This document shows, piece by piece, positions 18,286 through 26,376 of a stretch of 64,000 nucleotides of DNA. A program made the translations under genes and the position numbers. The stretch spans positions 1,426,001 through 1,490,000 of the forward strand of contig NZ_CP028158.1 in NCBI RefSeq assembly GCF_003030345.1, read 5' to 3'. Under the pieces are notes generated by a model, which made no database searches, was not told the origin of the DNA, and saw only the letters and a list, made by a program, of their open reading frames with translations. Origin of the DNA: Plantactinospora sp. BC1 (GTDB taxonomy: Bacteria > Actinomycetota > Actinomycetes > Mycobacteriales > Micromonosporaceae). The first letter of the stretch is position 1. The number at the start of each line of letters is the position of its first letter.

Positions 18286-19284
18286 ATGAGTGCGGACACG
18301 CGGCTGGAGGAGCTGGGCGTGAGCGGGCTGGGCGAGATCGACGAACCGGCGTTCGCGGGGCTGGCGGAGCGGCACCGGCGGGAGCTGCACGTGCACTGCT
18401 ATCGGATGCTCGGGTCGTTCGAGGACGCCGAGGACACCGTGCAGGAGACGTTCCTGCGCGCCTGGCGGCGGCGGGAGACCTTCGAGGGGCGGTCGACGTT
18501 CCGGGCCTGGCTGTACCGGATCGCCACCAACGCCTGCCTGGACCTGCTCGCCAAGTGCCGCCCGGAGCCGGCGACCGGCGGCGAGGTGCTGTGGCTACAG
18601 CCCTACCCGGACCGGCTGCTCGACGAGCTGCCCGCGGCCGACGCGGACGAGCCGGAGACCCTTGCCGTCGCGCGCGAGACGATCGAACTGGCGTACCTGG
18701 TGGCGGTCCAGCACCTCGCGCCCCGCCCACGGGCCGTGCTGATCCTGCGGGACGTGCTCGGCTGGCCGGCGAAGGACGTCGCGGAGCTCCTCGGGGACTC
18801 CGTCAACTCCGTGAACAGCGCCTTGCAGCGGGCCCGCGCCGGCATGCGGGAGCACCTGCCCGCCGAGCGGCAGGACTGGACCGGCGGCGAGGAGGACGCC
18901 GGCACCCGCGAGCTGGTACGCCGCTTCACCGAGGCCAGCGTGGCCACGGACATCGGCCGGCTCGCCGCGATGCTGCGCGAGGACGTCCGCTGCTCGATGC
19001 CGCCCACCCCGGGCCTGTACGTCGGCCGCGACGCGGTGTTGAACAACTGGGTCGAGGACGGCTTCGAGGGCATGACGGGTCTGCGCGCCGTCCCCACCTC
19101 GGTGAACCGGCAGCCGGCCGTCGCCTTCTACCACTGGCGGGAGCGGGATGGCGCGTACCTGCCGCTGACGATCGACGTCCTGCGCGTCACCGGCGGGGCG
19201 ATCACCGAGATCATCACCTTCCACGACGACCAGTTCCCGCGGCTCGGGCTGCCGGAGCGCCTGCCGGCGGACGGCACGGAGTAG
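18286..19284 (+). CDS. ECF RNA polymerase sigma factor with C-terminal SnoaL-like domain (SigG/TIGR02960-like)
   Basis: About 332 residues. Region 2 (HVHCYRMLGSFEDAEDTVQETFLRAWR) and region 4 (LPPRxRAVLILRDVLGWPAKDVAELLG-like, with SVNSALQRAR) are clear. Residues about 205-330 form a SnoaL/NTF2-like extension typical of ECF families that lack a separate anti-sigma factor. The ATG at 18286 has AAGGA at seven bases; a GTG one codon earlier is the alternative. It is followed within six bases by a small cupin-like gene and then a DUF6069 membrane protein, apparently one operon. It diverges from the PadR gene. Confidence 0.92.
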   Translation: MSADTRLEELGVSGLGEIDEPAFAGLAERHRRELHVHCYRMLGSFEDAEDTVQETFLRAWRRRETFEGRSTFRAWLYRIATNACLDLLAKCRPEPATGGEVLWLQPYPDRLLDELPAADADEPETLAVARETIELAYLVAVQHLAPRPRAVLILRDVLGWPAKDVAELLGDSVNSVNSALQRARAGMREHLPAERQDWTGGEEDAGTRELVRRFTEASVATDIGRLAAMLREDVRCSMPPTPGLYVGRDAVLNNWVEDGFEGMTGLRAVPTSVNRQPAVAFYHWRERDGAYLPLTIDVLRVTGGAITEIITFHDDQFPRLGLPERLPADGTE

Positions 19285-19289
19285 TCGCC

Positions 19290-19586
19290 GTGTGGACGCT
19301 CGCGCTGCGCGGCGGCGCGCGTGTCCCGGTGGTCGCGGCGCAGTGGGACGACGCCTTCGTCGTCGTCATCTGCGGACGGGTGCAACTGGAGCTGCGCGAC
19401 GGCGAGCCCGGGCCGGTCCTCGGACCGGACGCCGGGTTCTGGCTCCGCGGCACCGGCGTCCGCGCCCTGCGCAACCCCGGCCGTCGCACGGCGAGGTTGT
19501 GCGTCGTCACCCCCAGGGACAGGACCGTCACGTGCCAGTCGACACACCCCGTACGCCACCTACCGGATGATGGAGGAACGACATGA
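19290..19586 (+). CDS. Small beta-rich (cupin-like) protein in the sigma-factor operon
   Basis: 98 residues, GTG start five bases after the sigma-factor stop. The alternating hydrophobic pattern (VPVVAAQWDDAFVVVICGRVQLEL, then GPDAGFWLRGTGVRALRNPG) resembles a single cupin barrel, but no metal-binding His set is seen. Its stop overlaps the next ATG (ATGA), and the DNA before that ATG (GGAGGAACGAC) provides its ribosome site. It may tune the sigma factor or sense a ligand; that is conjecture. Confidence 0.55.
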   Translation: MWTLALRGGARVPVVAAQWDDAFVVVICGRVQLELRDGEPGPVLGPDAGFWLRGTGVRALRNPGRRTARLCVVTPRDRTVTCQSTHPVRHLPDDGGTT

Positions 19587-20038
19587 ACAGCATGGATGAC
19601 ACCCGCGTCGTCACAGCCCCGGCATCGGGCCGGGTCAGCCACACGCACCGACTCCGCAGGCTCGCCGGCACCGGCCTCGTTGCCACGCTCGCGGCGGTGG
19701 TGGCCACCACCCTCGCCGCCGCGCTCGCCGGGGCCGCTGGCGTCGACTTCGAGATCCCCGAGGGTGGCGAGACGATCCCGCTCTCCGGGTTCGCCGTGGT
19801 GACCGGCTTCTTCTCGGTGGTGGGCATCGGCATTGCCGCCGCTCTGCTGCGGTGGAGCGCTCGCCCCGCCGAGCGGTTCGTCTGGACGGCGGTGTCGCTG
19901 ACCGCGATCTCGATGGTTCCGCCCTTCCTCGCCGGCGCGAACACCGCCACCACCGCCGCCCTCCTCGGGCTACACCTCGTCCCTGCGGCGGTGATGATCC
20001 CCAGCCTGGCGCGGGCCCTCCGCACGCTGGCCGACTGA
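19583..20038 (+). CDS. DUF6069-type four-helix membrane protein
   Basis: 151 residues with four hydrophobic segments (about 28-50, 68-88, 100-117 and 124-143), separated by a periplasmic-looking acidic loop (VDFEIPEGGETIPLSG). The layout matches the DUF6069 family of actinobacterial inner-membrane proteins. The start ATG has GGAGG at five bases and overlaps the previous stop. As the third gene of the sigma operon it may be a target or a modulator of the ECF factor. No enzymatic residues stand out. Confidence 0.72.
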   Translation: MNSMDDTRVVTAPASGRVSHTHRLRRLAGTGLVATLAAVVATTLAAALAGAAGVDFEIPEGGETIPLSGFAVVTGFFSVVGIGIAAALLRWSARPAERFVWTAVSLTAISMVPPFLAGANTATTAALLGLHLVPAAVMIPSLARALRTLAD

Positions 20039-20540
20039 CGAACGGGAAAGGGCGGGACGCACGGGCGTGCGCCCGATCCGCAGGTATCCGACGGCGGCGT
20101 GCTGCCCGCCGGTGGGGGCGGGCTCCATCGGGTACCCGTGGAAGGACGCGCCGAGGGAGGGGGCCGCGCGGAGACGCGGTCCTCTCCCCCGGCGTCGCGA
20201 CCCGGCTGGAGGGCCGGAGTTCCTCGCGGTCGTACCCGCTTGACCGGCCCTGGTACCCAGGATGGCGCGAGCCGACCCCGCCGGAAAAATTGCGGGTACC
20301 GCCGTGCACCGGTCGCCCTGCTCACGGCGCACAGCGCGCCATCGTCCGGCGGCGGGTGCCCAGCGGCCGCGCCAACGGTCCGGGCCGGATCCGTCGGCCG
20401 TGTGCCCAACGACCGGCACCGCCCGGTACGGCTGCGAAGTCGGTCGCCGGAACGGGGCGGTCGTCGAGTGCACCGGTCCAAGGAGGCATCGCTGTCCGAG
20501 CAACCCAGCAAGGCGGAAGCGCAGAGAGACGAGGTCCTTC
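20039..20540. other. 500-bp intergenic stretch without recognised content
   Basis: Frames are open on both strands because of high GC, but none has a start with a ribosome site and family-like sequence. A short CGGGCG/CGCCCG hairpin near 20060 could end the sigma operon. The promoter of the secreted protein at 20541 presumably lies in the last 150 bases. Nothing else was found. Confidence 0.4.
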
Positions 20541-21338
20541 ATGAAACGAACGACAGTTGTCGCCGCCGTCGTCGCCGTCACGCTGCTCAGCTGGCCGGGC
20601 ACCGCGCTGGCGGCGCCGCCCGACAACGACGACTTCGACAACGCGATTCCGGTCAGCGGGGCCCTACCGTTCACCGACACCGTTTCCAGTGCGGAGGCGA
20701 CAACGGCAGCGGACGACCCGGAGCCGTGTGCGAACGGCGTCGTCTCCTCCGTCTGGTACCGGTTCACCCCGACCCGGAGCGGCCTCTACGTGGCCACCGG
20801 CACGGCGCAGCCGTACGGCGCCTTCCTGAGCGTCTTCACCGGCACCCGTGGCGCCCTGACGCCGGTCGTCTGCGGCTCCAACCGGGGCGCCTGGTCCGCC
20901 GAGGCCGGGACGACGTACCACCTGATGGTGAGCGCCTTTCCCTGGTCGCCCCCGGGTGGTGACTTCACCTTCGAGCTGGACGGGCCGGCGGTGCTCGGCG
21001 TCACCCTCGACCCGAGCGGCTGGGTCGATCCGCGTACCGGGTTCGCCCGGCTCTCCGGCACCGTGACGTGTCGCGCCACCCACTACACCCGGGTGGAAGG
21101 CGAACTGCTCCAGCGGGTCGGCGGGCGCAGCGTCTCCGACATCTTCGGTCTGGACGCGCCCACCTGTGACGGGACGGTCAGACGGTGGGCGGCCGAGGCG
21201 AGGGGTCCGGAGAGGTTCGTGAGCGGCCGCGCCACCGTGTGGGTGCAGGTCTACGCCTGCCCCGACAACGCCACCTGCCTCTCCGACCTGGTCGAGGGCG
21301 ACGTCACCCTCTTCAACCGCCGGTACGGCCCTGGCTGA
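20541..21338 (+). CDS. Secreted protein of unknown function
   Basis: 265 residues. The signal peptide (MKRTT… LLSWPGTALAA) is cleaved before APPDNDDF. The N-terminal mature part (NDDFDNAIPVSGALPFTDTV, SVWYRFTPTRSGLY, GTTYHLMVSAF) resembles the small beta-sandwich repeats seen in many exported bacterial proteins (pre-peptidase-like). The C-terminal half (GVTLDPSGWVDPRTGFARLSGTVTC, several Cys pairs) resembles DUF6299-type domains. The start ATG follows GAGG at six bases. An extracellular binding role is likely; no catalytic motif is visible. Confidence 0.75.
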   Translation: MKRTTVVAAVVAVTLLSWPGTALAAPPDNDDFDNAIPVSGALPFTDTVSSAEATTAADDPEPCANGVVSSVWYRFTPTRSGLYVATGTAQPYGAFLSVFTGTRGALTPVVCGSNRGAWSAEAGTTYHLMVSAFPWSPPGGDFTFELDGPAVLGVTLDPSGWVDPRTGFARLSGTVTCRATHYTRVEGELLQRVGGRSVSDIFGLDAPTCDGTVRRWAAEARGPERFVSGRATVWVQVYACPDNATCLSDLVEGDVTLFNRRYGPG

Positions 21339-21553
21339 TCCTGCGCACGGGCCGCCCCGGTGTGGCAGGGCCGAACATGGTGGTTCCGGTCGTCGGCGCC
21401 ACCAGGTCGGCCCTGTCCGCGCCCCACGTCGTGCCTGCGCTGCCGGCGGCGACGGCCGGCTCGTGGGTTTGGCGTACCGGGATCAGGGAACGTTGGCGGG
21501 CACGTTGTCTGATCTTGGGGGGCAGCGGGCACGTGACTGCTCTTGGGGGGCAC

Positions 21554-22276
21554 ATGACGGTATCCACGGTCACCGGACGGCCAGCCGGGGTTGACCTCGA
21601 CTTCCCGCTGCTGCGGCTCCCCGGGGTGTACCGCCCGCAGGCCGACACCGCACTGCTGGCGGAGACGGCGGCTGCCGCGCCGATCCCACCCGGCGCGCGG
21701 GTTCTGGACATGTACACGGGTAGCGGAGCCCTGGCGGTGGTGGCGGCCCGACTCGGTGCGGGCGAGGTGACGGCGGTGGATGTCTCCCTGCGGGCCGTCA
21801 TGTCCGTACGCTTCAACGCCTGGGCGCGTGGGCTACCGGTACGGGCACGGCGCGGCTCGCTCCTGGGGCCGGTCTCTGCCACGTCGGGCCGGGCGTCGAC
21901 GGAGGGTCCGTACGACGTGGTCCTCGCCAACCCGCCCTACGTGCCCTCGCCCTCGGCGGCGGCGCCGACCGGGCGCGACCGGGCCTGGGACGCCGGACCG
22001 CACGGGCGTGCCCTGCTGGACCTGTTCTGTACGGCGGCACCGGGGCTGTTGTCCGCCACGGGCTTCGCGCTGCTGGTGCACTCGCACGTCTCCGGGGTGG
22101 AGCGGTCGCTCCAGATGTTGCGTGCGGGTGGCCTACGGACGTCGGTCGTGGCGCGGCGGCGGGTGCCGTTCGGCCCGGTCATGCGGGCTCGTGCCGGCTA
22201 TCTGGAAGATGCCGGTCTGATCCGGCGTGGGCAGCGGCACGAGGACCTGGTGGTGATCCGTGCCGAGCACACCTGA
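21554..22276 (+). CDS. HemK2/PrmC-like class I methyltransferase
   Basis: 240 residues. The SAM-binding fold is clear: VLDMYTGSGALAVVAARLGAGEVTAVDVS (motif I and acidic end), then VLANPPYVPSP, the NPPY signature of glutamine/adenine N-methyltransferases. Without the N-terminal helical domain of PrmC it resembles the HemK2/MTQ2 type. The start ATG has a G-tract (GGGGGG) four bases upstream. The CDGSH gene starts inside its 3' end (17-base overlap), so the two are co-translated. The substrate (release factor or another protein) is uncertain. Confidence 0.87.
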   Translation: MTVSTVTGRPAGVDLDFPLLRLPGVYRPQADTALLAETAAAAPIPPGARVLDMYTGSGALAVVAARLGAGEVTAVDVSLRAVMSVRFNAWARGLPVRARRGSLLGPVSATSGRASTEGPYDVVLANPPYVPSPSAAAPTGRDRAWDAGPHGRALLDLFCTAAPGLLSATGFALLVHSHVSGVERSLQMLRAGGLRTSVVARRRVPFGPVMRARAGYLEDAGLIRRGQRHEDLVVIRAEHT

Positions 22277-22502
22277 GCCGCGTCGGGTGGTCGTGGTGCC
22301 CGGCGGGCCGGTACTGGTCGAGGGGCCCGTGGAGTTGGTTCTGCCGGACGGCACCACAGTCTGCTCGCAACGGTTCATGGTGGCGGTATGTGTGTGTCGC
22401 CGCAGCAAGCGCTACCCGTTGTGCGACACCAGCCACCGCCGCCGGGTGCGGGTGGACACCGAGAACCAGACGGTGGACGCCGACAATCAGTCGTCCGAGT
22501 AG
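22260..22502 (+). CDS. CDGSH iron-sulfur domain protein
   Basis: 80 residues. CVCRRSKRYPLCDTSH fits the CDGSH pattern C-x-C-x2-(S/T)-x3-P-x-C-D-x-x-H, giving three Cys and one His for a 2Fe-2S cluster. The GTG start lies within the end of the methyltransferase gene. In actinomycetes this protein, the methyltransferase, an iron-containing redox enzyme and a carboxylate-amine ligase are often near one another, and here the latter two are encoded convergently just downstream. It is probably an electron-transfer or cluster-carrier protein. Confidence 0.88.
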   Translation: MPSTPEPRRVVVVPGGPVLVEGPVELVLPDGTTVCSQRFMVAVCVCRRSKRYPLCDTSHRRRVRVDTENQTVDADNQSSE

Positions 22503-22526
22503 CGCCGGGACGCCGACAACCGGGCG

Positions 22527-23495
22527 TCAGAGTAGCGCGGACCGGCCGGCCCGCCAGCTTCCGAGCAGGTGCTCACCGAGCCGGTCCTCCAGCAGCGTGG
22601 TCGCCTGGATGCCGAACACCACGTCCGCCGCGAGCTCCGGTTTGCGGTCGAGCAGGTCGCCGAGGACGTCGCGCCGCATGACCTGCTCGTGTACGGCGTC
22701 GGCCTCGATGTGTTCGGTGTAGAAGAGCCGGCAGGCGGGGTCGGCGCCGACCCTGGCCAGCGCCTCGTCCATCCGCTGGGCGCTGGGACCGGTGGTGATC
22801 TCGGCGGCGGTGAAGTGACCGGCCAGCGCGCCCCGCCACCGTCGGTGCAGCCCGAACAGCGACATCATGTTCACGGTGGCGAGGGCACACGCCGGTGCCT
22901 GGTTCAGGTAGGCCAGGTAGTCGGGCGAGAGGTCGGCGGCGGCGAGCAGGTCGGCGAAGAGGCGGGAATGCATCCGTTCGGCCCGGCCGGCGCCGAACTC
23001 GTCGTACTCGACCGCGACGAGGGCCGCCTTGGCCCGCCCCTCCAGGCGAGGGATGACCCAGGCGTGCGGCTCGGCCTCCTTGTGGTGGTAGATGGAGCGC
23101 ACGACGAAGTACTCGCGCAGCTGCCACCATTCGCCCTTGTCCCGCAGGAAGTGGCTGACACCGGCGCCGGGCACCGGTTCGACGAGCAGCGGTTCCAGGG
23201 CGGCGGTCACGTCGGACCCGCCCTCGACCTGCTCGGCCAACGCGGCCAGGAAGACCGCCTCCAGCTCGGCGCGCAGTCGCAGCAGGTCGGGATCCCATTC
23301 CCATTCCGGGTCGACATCGGCGAAACCACGGTAGTGCAACTCGTAGCAGAGGTGCAGCGCGAGCTGGAGGTCGTCGCCGAACGGGTCGGCGCCGTTCACC
23401 ACGGGGCTGGGCGCGACCCCGTCGGTCAGGGCACGCACGACGGCCGTCGAAAGCGGGCCGCGGGTGGCGGGAAGCGTGAGAGCGTGGCTAGCCAT
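22527..23495 (-). CDS. Iron-containing redox enzyme family protein (haem-oxygenase-like fold)
   Basis: 322 residues, mostly helical. Features of the family are LCYELHYRGF near residue 55, EYDEFGAGRAERMHS around 190, and EHIEADAVHEQVM near 275, which together supply Glu/His residues able to bind two irons. The ATG at 23495 follows GGAGGAAC and overlaps the end of the upstream carboxylate-amine ligase gene by eight bases, so the pair is an operon. Relatives are di-iron oxygenases or oxidases of uncertain substrate. Confidence 0.85.
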   Translation of the reverse strand: MASHALTLPATRGPLSTAVVRALTDGVAPSPVVNGADPFGDDLQLALHLCYELHYRGFADVDPEWEWDPDLLRLRAELEAVFLAALAEQVEGGSDVTAALEPLLVEPVPGAGVSHFLRDKGEWWQLREYFVVRSIYHHKEAEPHAWVIPRLEGRAKAALVAVEYDEFGAGRAERMHSRLFADLLAAADLSPDYLAYLNQAPACALATVNMMSLFGLHRRWRGALAGHFTAAEITTGPSAQRMDEALARVGADPACRLFYTEHIEADAVHEQVMRRDVLGDLLDRKPELAADVVFGIQATTLLEDRLGEHLLGSWRAGRSALL

Positions 23496-24636
23496 GAGGT
23501 TCCTCCGAGGCTTGGGCCGCTTCGGAATACCCAGGAGCGTCGGATTCATCCCGCAGCGTCAGATCGGTCACCACTGCCGGCAGGCCGCCCGTCCCGGCGA
23601 CGCGACGCTGGCGCTCGGCACCCGTGCCGTCGGACCGCAGCCGGTCGAGCTGTGCGTGTACCTCCGGCAGGTCTCCGGTCTCCGTGAGCGCGTCCCGCAC
23701 ATGGCCGAGCAGCGCGGTCACCAGTTCGGTGGCCGGCACCCGCCGCGACCGTTCGAGATCGACGCCGGGACCGGCCAGCCCGTAGCGGGCGGCGCTCCAC
23801 ACCGCGGCGGCGGCCATCTGCGCCGGCACCGGCGCGGCCTCCCGTCCGCGACGAAGGTCGTCGAGCGCGACCCGAACCAGCGCCCGGCCCAGCATCGCGT
23901 GCAGGACCGCCTCCGGCACGGTGGCCGCGGTGTCGGCGACCCGAATCTCCACGGTGGGCAGCTTGGGCGACGGGCGGGCGAACCAGAACGTCTGCGCCTC
24001 GTCAGCCAACGCGCCGCACTCCACGAGCCGGCCCACCTCCGCCCGGAAGGCGGCGTGATCCCGGAAGTACGGCGCCAGTCCGGAGCCGGGGAAGCGCGAC
24101 TGCTGGACGATTCGCCAGCTGCCGTAGCCGGTGTCCCGGCCCTGGTAGAAGGGCGAGTTGACCGAGAGCGCCAGGAGGGTCGGCAGCCAGCGGGCGAGGT
24201 GGTTCACCACGGCGACCGCCGTGTCCGGGTCGGGCACCCCGACGTGTACGTGGCAGCCACACGCCTCGTAATCGCGGGTCACCTCACCGTACATGTCGTC
24301 GATGGCGACGAAGCGGGCCAGGGTCGATGGCACCCGGCCACCGGACTCCAGTACCGGAGAGGCGCTGGCCACCGCGACCGCTCCGTGGTCGCGGGCGGCG
24401 GCGGCCACCACCCGGCGACCCGCAGTAAGATGCGCGCGCAGCTCGGCGGCGGTCACACATACACCGGTGGCCGCCTCGACCTGGGTGTCTCGCAGCTCCC
24501 GCTGAACGGTCGCCCCGGCCGGCAGGTCGGCAGCCGAGGCGCAGGCGACGACCTTCTCCGCGACCGGCAGGGTCGCCCCGCACGCCGGGTCGACGAGCAG
24601 GAACTCCTCCTCGACACCCATGGTCAGCGCGCTCAT
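23488..24636 (-). CDS. Carboxylate-amine ligase, glutamate-cysteine ligase type 2 (YbdK-like)
   Basis: About 382 residues from the ATG at 24636. GVEEEFLLVD at the N-terminus and ELRDTQVEAATGVC are the ATP/Mg-binding acids of GCS2, CGCHVHVGVPD the central strand, and PTVEIRVADTAAT the C-terminal signature. It forms gamma-glutamyl-type amide bonds; in this group the true substrate is often unknown. There is no clear Shine-Dalgarno, and MGVEEEF five codons on is an alternative start. It overlaps the iron redox enzyme gene, suggesting a joint pathway for modifying a small molecule. Confidence 0.9.
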   Translation of the reverse strand: MSALTMGVEEEFLLVDPACGATLPVAEKVVACASAADLPAGATVQRELRDTQVEAATGVCVTAAELRAHLTAGRRVVAAAARDHGAVAVASASPVLESGGRVPSTLARFVAIDDMYGEVTRDYEACGCHVHVGVPDPDTAVAVVNHLARWLPTLLALSVNSPFYQGRDTGYGSWRIVQQSRFPGSGLAPYFRDHAAFRAEVGRLVECGALADEAQTFWFARPSPKLPTVEIRVADTAATVPEAVLHAMLGRALVRVALDDLRRGREAAPVPAQMAAAAVWSAARYGLAGPGVDLERSRRVPATELVTALLGHVRDALTETGDLPEVHAQLDRLRSDGTGAERQRRVAGTGGLPAVVTDLTLRDESDAPGYSEAAQASEEPHG

Positions 24637-24796
24637 AACGCGGCGTGGTACCCATCGGATTTCCTGGACAAACGTTCGGTACGACCGGCCGGCGGGTAGC
24701 TGACCGGCCATCCTTCGGGCTCGCCAACGTCCGGGTGCCCCCGGCGGCGGCCGCAGGAGCCGCTGGGCACGGGTTCGCCCCGTCCGGTCTCGTCTC

Positions 24797-24876
24797 GTCC
24801 TGCGGTTCTGCCGTCCTGCGGTCCTGCCGTCCTGTGGTCCTGCCGTCCCTCGGTCCTGCCGTGCTGCGGTCCTGTG
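24797..24876. repeat. Ten tandem copies of an 8-bp unit (GTCCTGCC/GTCCTGCG)
   Basis: Units at 8-base spacing alternate between GTCCTGCG/GTCCTGTG and GTCCTGCC, so the true period may be 16. It runs right up to the IS5-type remnant that starts at 24875. It contains no plausible gene and lies 160 bases upstream of the carboxylate-amine ligase start. Confidence 0.75.
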
Positions 24877-25165
24877 GTGGCGTCACCTGCTCGCCGACCT
24901 ACCGCCCTGGCGGACGGTGTACCGGTATTTCAGCCGGTGGGAAGAGGCTGGCGTCACCGAGCAACTGCTCGCCTCGTTGCGGATCAGGGCCCGGGTTCGG
25001 CAAGGACGGAGCCCGGATCCGTCGGCCGGGATTGTCGACTCCCGGTCCGTCAAGGGGCCGACACGGTGGGCCGGGACAGTCGCGGCTACGACGCCGGCAA
25101 GAAGATCAATGACCGCAGGCGATTCGTCGTCACCGACGCTCTGGGTCTGCGGCCGACTCCTGCCA
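24875..25165 (+). pseudogene. IS5-family transposase fragment with frameshift
   Basis: The frame from 24875 gives WRHLLADLPPWRTVYRYFSR, WEEAGVTEQLLASLR and SAGIVDSRSVKG. After the AAGGGG at about 25052 the family sequence continues in another frame as ADTVGRDSRGYDAGKK, then INDRRRFVVTDALGL. One G appears to be missing. This is the central part of an IS5-group DDE transposase (first catalytic Asp in IVDSRSV); both ends are gone. It abuts the histidine kinase remnant. Confidence 0.85.
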
Positions 25166-25166
25166 G

Positions 25167-25423
25167 GCTCGGGTCGACATCGTCGTGCACGACAGCGGCC
25201 CGCCCGACGACGAACCCGCGCCGGCGGCCAACCGGGCTGAGCGCCGTTCTTAACAATCGTCTCAGGTTCGCTCGGTACGAAGTAGGCATCGCCGGGCGAC
25301 GCCGGTCTCGGCCTCGCCGGCACGGCCGATCGCGCCACGATCTATGGCGGCACGGTCGGCGCCGGCCCCGCACGGGACGGCGGCTGGACCGTACACGCAA
25401 CCCTGAAAGGCAGCCTTTCATGA
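25167..25423 (+). pseudogene. Histidine kinase C-terminal (HATPase) remnant interrupted by a short repeat
   Basis: Bases 25167-25235 read ARVDIVVHDSGPPDDEP, the strand and D-x-G box of a NarL-partner kinase ATPase domain. After an insertion of about 60 bases the domain resumes at 25295 as GDAGLGLAGTADRATIYGG, the G2 box, and runs to a TGA that overlaps the response regulator's ATG (ATGA). This is the C-terminus of the cognate LuxR-type sensor kinase. The rest has been replaced by the IS5 remnant. The kinase cannot be functional. Confidence 0.8.
25226..25290 (+). repeat. Dispersed ~60-bp repeat, copy 1 (inside the kinase remnant)
   Basis: Shares about 60 positions with 27828-27889, differing at only about ten. 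The common core includes CTCAGGTTCGCTCGGTACG and GAAGT(A/C)GGCA. It begins CTGAG and carries CTCAG 19 bases later, a potential hairpin. It interrupts the HATPase reading frame, so it behaves like an inserted element. CCGGGC occurs at both edges. Confidence 0.7.
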
Positions 25424-26085
25424 TCTCTGTGCTCGTGGCGGACGCCCTGCCGCTGCAGCGCTTCGGGTTCCGCATGCTGCTGGAGAGCACCCCCGACACC
25501 GAGATCGTCGGCGAGGCCGAGAACGGCGCCGAGGCCGTTCGGCGGACCACCGAGCTGCATCCCGACGTGGTGCTGATGGACATCCGCATGCCGGGCGTCG
25601 ACGGGATCGAGGCCACCCGGCGCATCGTCGCCGCCGGTGGACGTTCACGGGTCCTGGTGCTGACGACGTTCGACGTGGACCGGTACGCGCTCGCCGCGCT
25701 GCGGGCCGGGGCGAGCGGTTTCCTGCTCAAGGACGCCCGCCCGGAGGAGCTGCTCGCCGGCATCCGGGCCGTCGCCGCCGGAGACGCGGTGATCGCGCCG
25801 CCGCTGACCCGGCGGCTGCTCGACGCGTTCGCCGACCGGCTCGACGACGACCTCTGCGGGCCGGTGTGGGAGGACCCCCGGCTGGACTCCCTGACCGACC
25901 GGGAACGCGAGATCCTCGTCGCCATCGGCCATGGCCTGACCAACGGCGAGATCGCGCAACGGTTCACGCTGTCGGAGTCGACAGTGAAGACCCACGTCGG
26001 GCGGGTCCTCGCCAAGATCGGCGCACGGGACCGGATCCAGGCCGTCATCCTCGCCTACGACCTGAGACTCACCCGGCCGATCTAG
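25420..26085 (+). CDS. NarL/LuxR-family response regulator (orphaned)
   Basis: 221 residues. The receiver domain has VLVADALPLQRFG, the phosphoacceptor Asp in VLMDIRMPG (about residue 54), a switch Thr in VLTTFD and Lys in LLKDARP. The C-terminal LuxR HTH reads LTDREREILVAIGHGLTNGE and STVKTHVGRVLAKIG. The ATG has GAAAGG nine bases upstream and overlaps the kinase remnant's stop. With its kinase destroyed it must be phosphorylated by another donor or act unphosphorylated. It ends before a repeat-rich intergenic stretch. Confidence 0.93.
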   Translation: MISVLVADALPLQRFGFRMLLESTPDTEIVGEAENGAEAVRRTTELHPDVVLMDIRMPGVDGIEATRRIVAAGGRSRVLVLTTFDVDRYALAALRAGASGFLLKDARPEELLAGIRAVAAGDAVIAPPLTRRLLDAFADRLDDDLCGPVWEDPRLDSLTDREREILVAIGHGLTNGEIAQRFTLSESTVKTHVGRVLAKIGARDRIQAVILAYDLRLTRPI

Positions 26086-26101
26086 CGCTTGATCTCGCGC
26101 G

Positions 26102-26167
26102 TCCGGCAGAGCGCAACCGTAGGTCCGTCAGAGCGCGACCGTAGTTCCGTCAGAGCGCGACCGTAGT
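26102..26167. repeat. Three tandem copies of a 22-bp unit
   Basis: Unit TCCGTCAGAGCGCGACCGTAGT; copies two and three are identical and the first differs at three positions. It lies just after the response regulator stop, in a 290-base gap between convergent genes. No spacers separate the units, so this is not a CRISPR. Confidence 0.85.
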
Positions 26168-26303
26168 TCCGAGCCGCACCGCTCCGGGCCGATCCGCTCC
26201 GCGTGATCTACCGCTCCGCTTCCGGGGCCGGGTGCGGCCGCCCACGTCACCGCCCGCCCGTCCGACCGCCACGACGCCCGCACGCGTGTGAGCTCGGTGC
26301 GGG

Positions 26304-26365
26304 ACGTGTGTGAGCTCAGAGCTGTTTCTTCAGCTTTGTTGACCTCAGAGTGAGCTCACACACGT
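26304..26365. terminator. Large inverted repeat between convergent genes
   Basis: ACGTGTGTGAGCTCA and its exact complement (15 bp) flank a 32-base centre, which itself contains AGCTG...CAGCT. A further half copy (CGTGTGAGCTC) lies about 20 bases upstream. Between the response regulator (+) and the copper monooxygenase (-) it could terminate both transcripts. Its A+T content and nested structure would also suit a remnant mobile element end. Confidence 0.55.
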
Positions 26366-26376
26366 TCGACGCTTCG

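Noticed and set aside
26102-26167. CRISPR-like repeats
   Set aside because: The units are contiguous with no spacers, only three copies, and no cas genes nearby.
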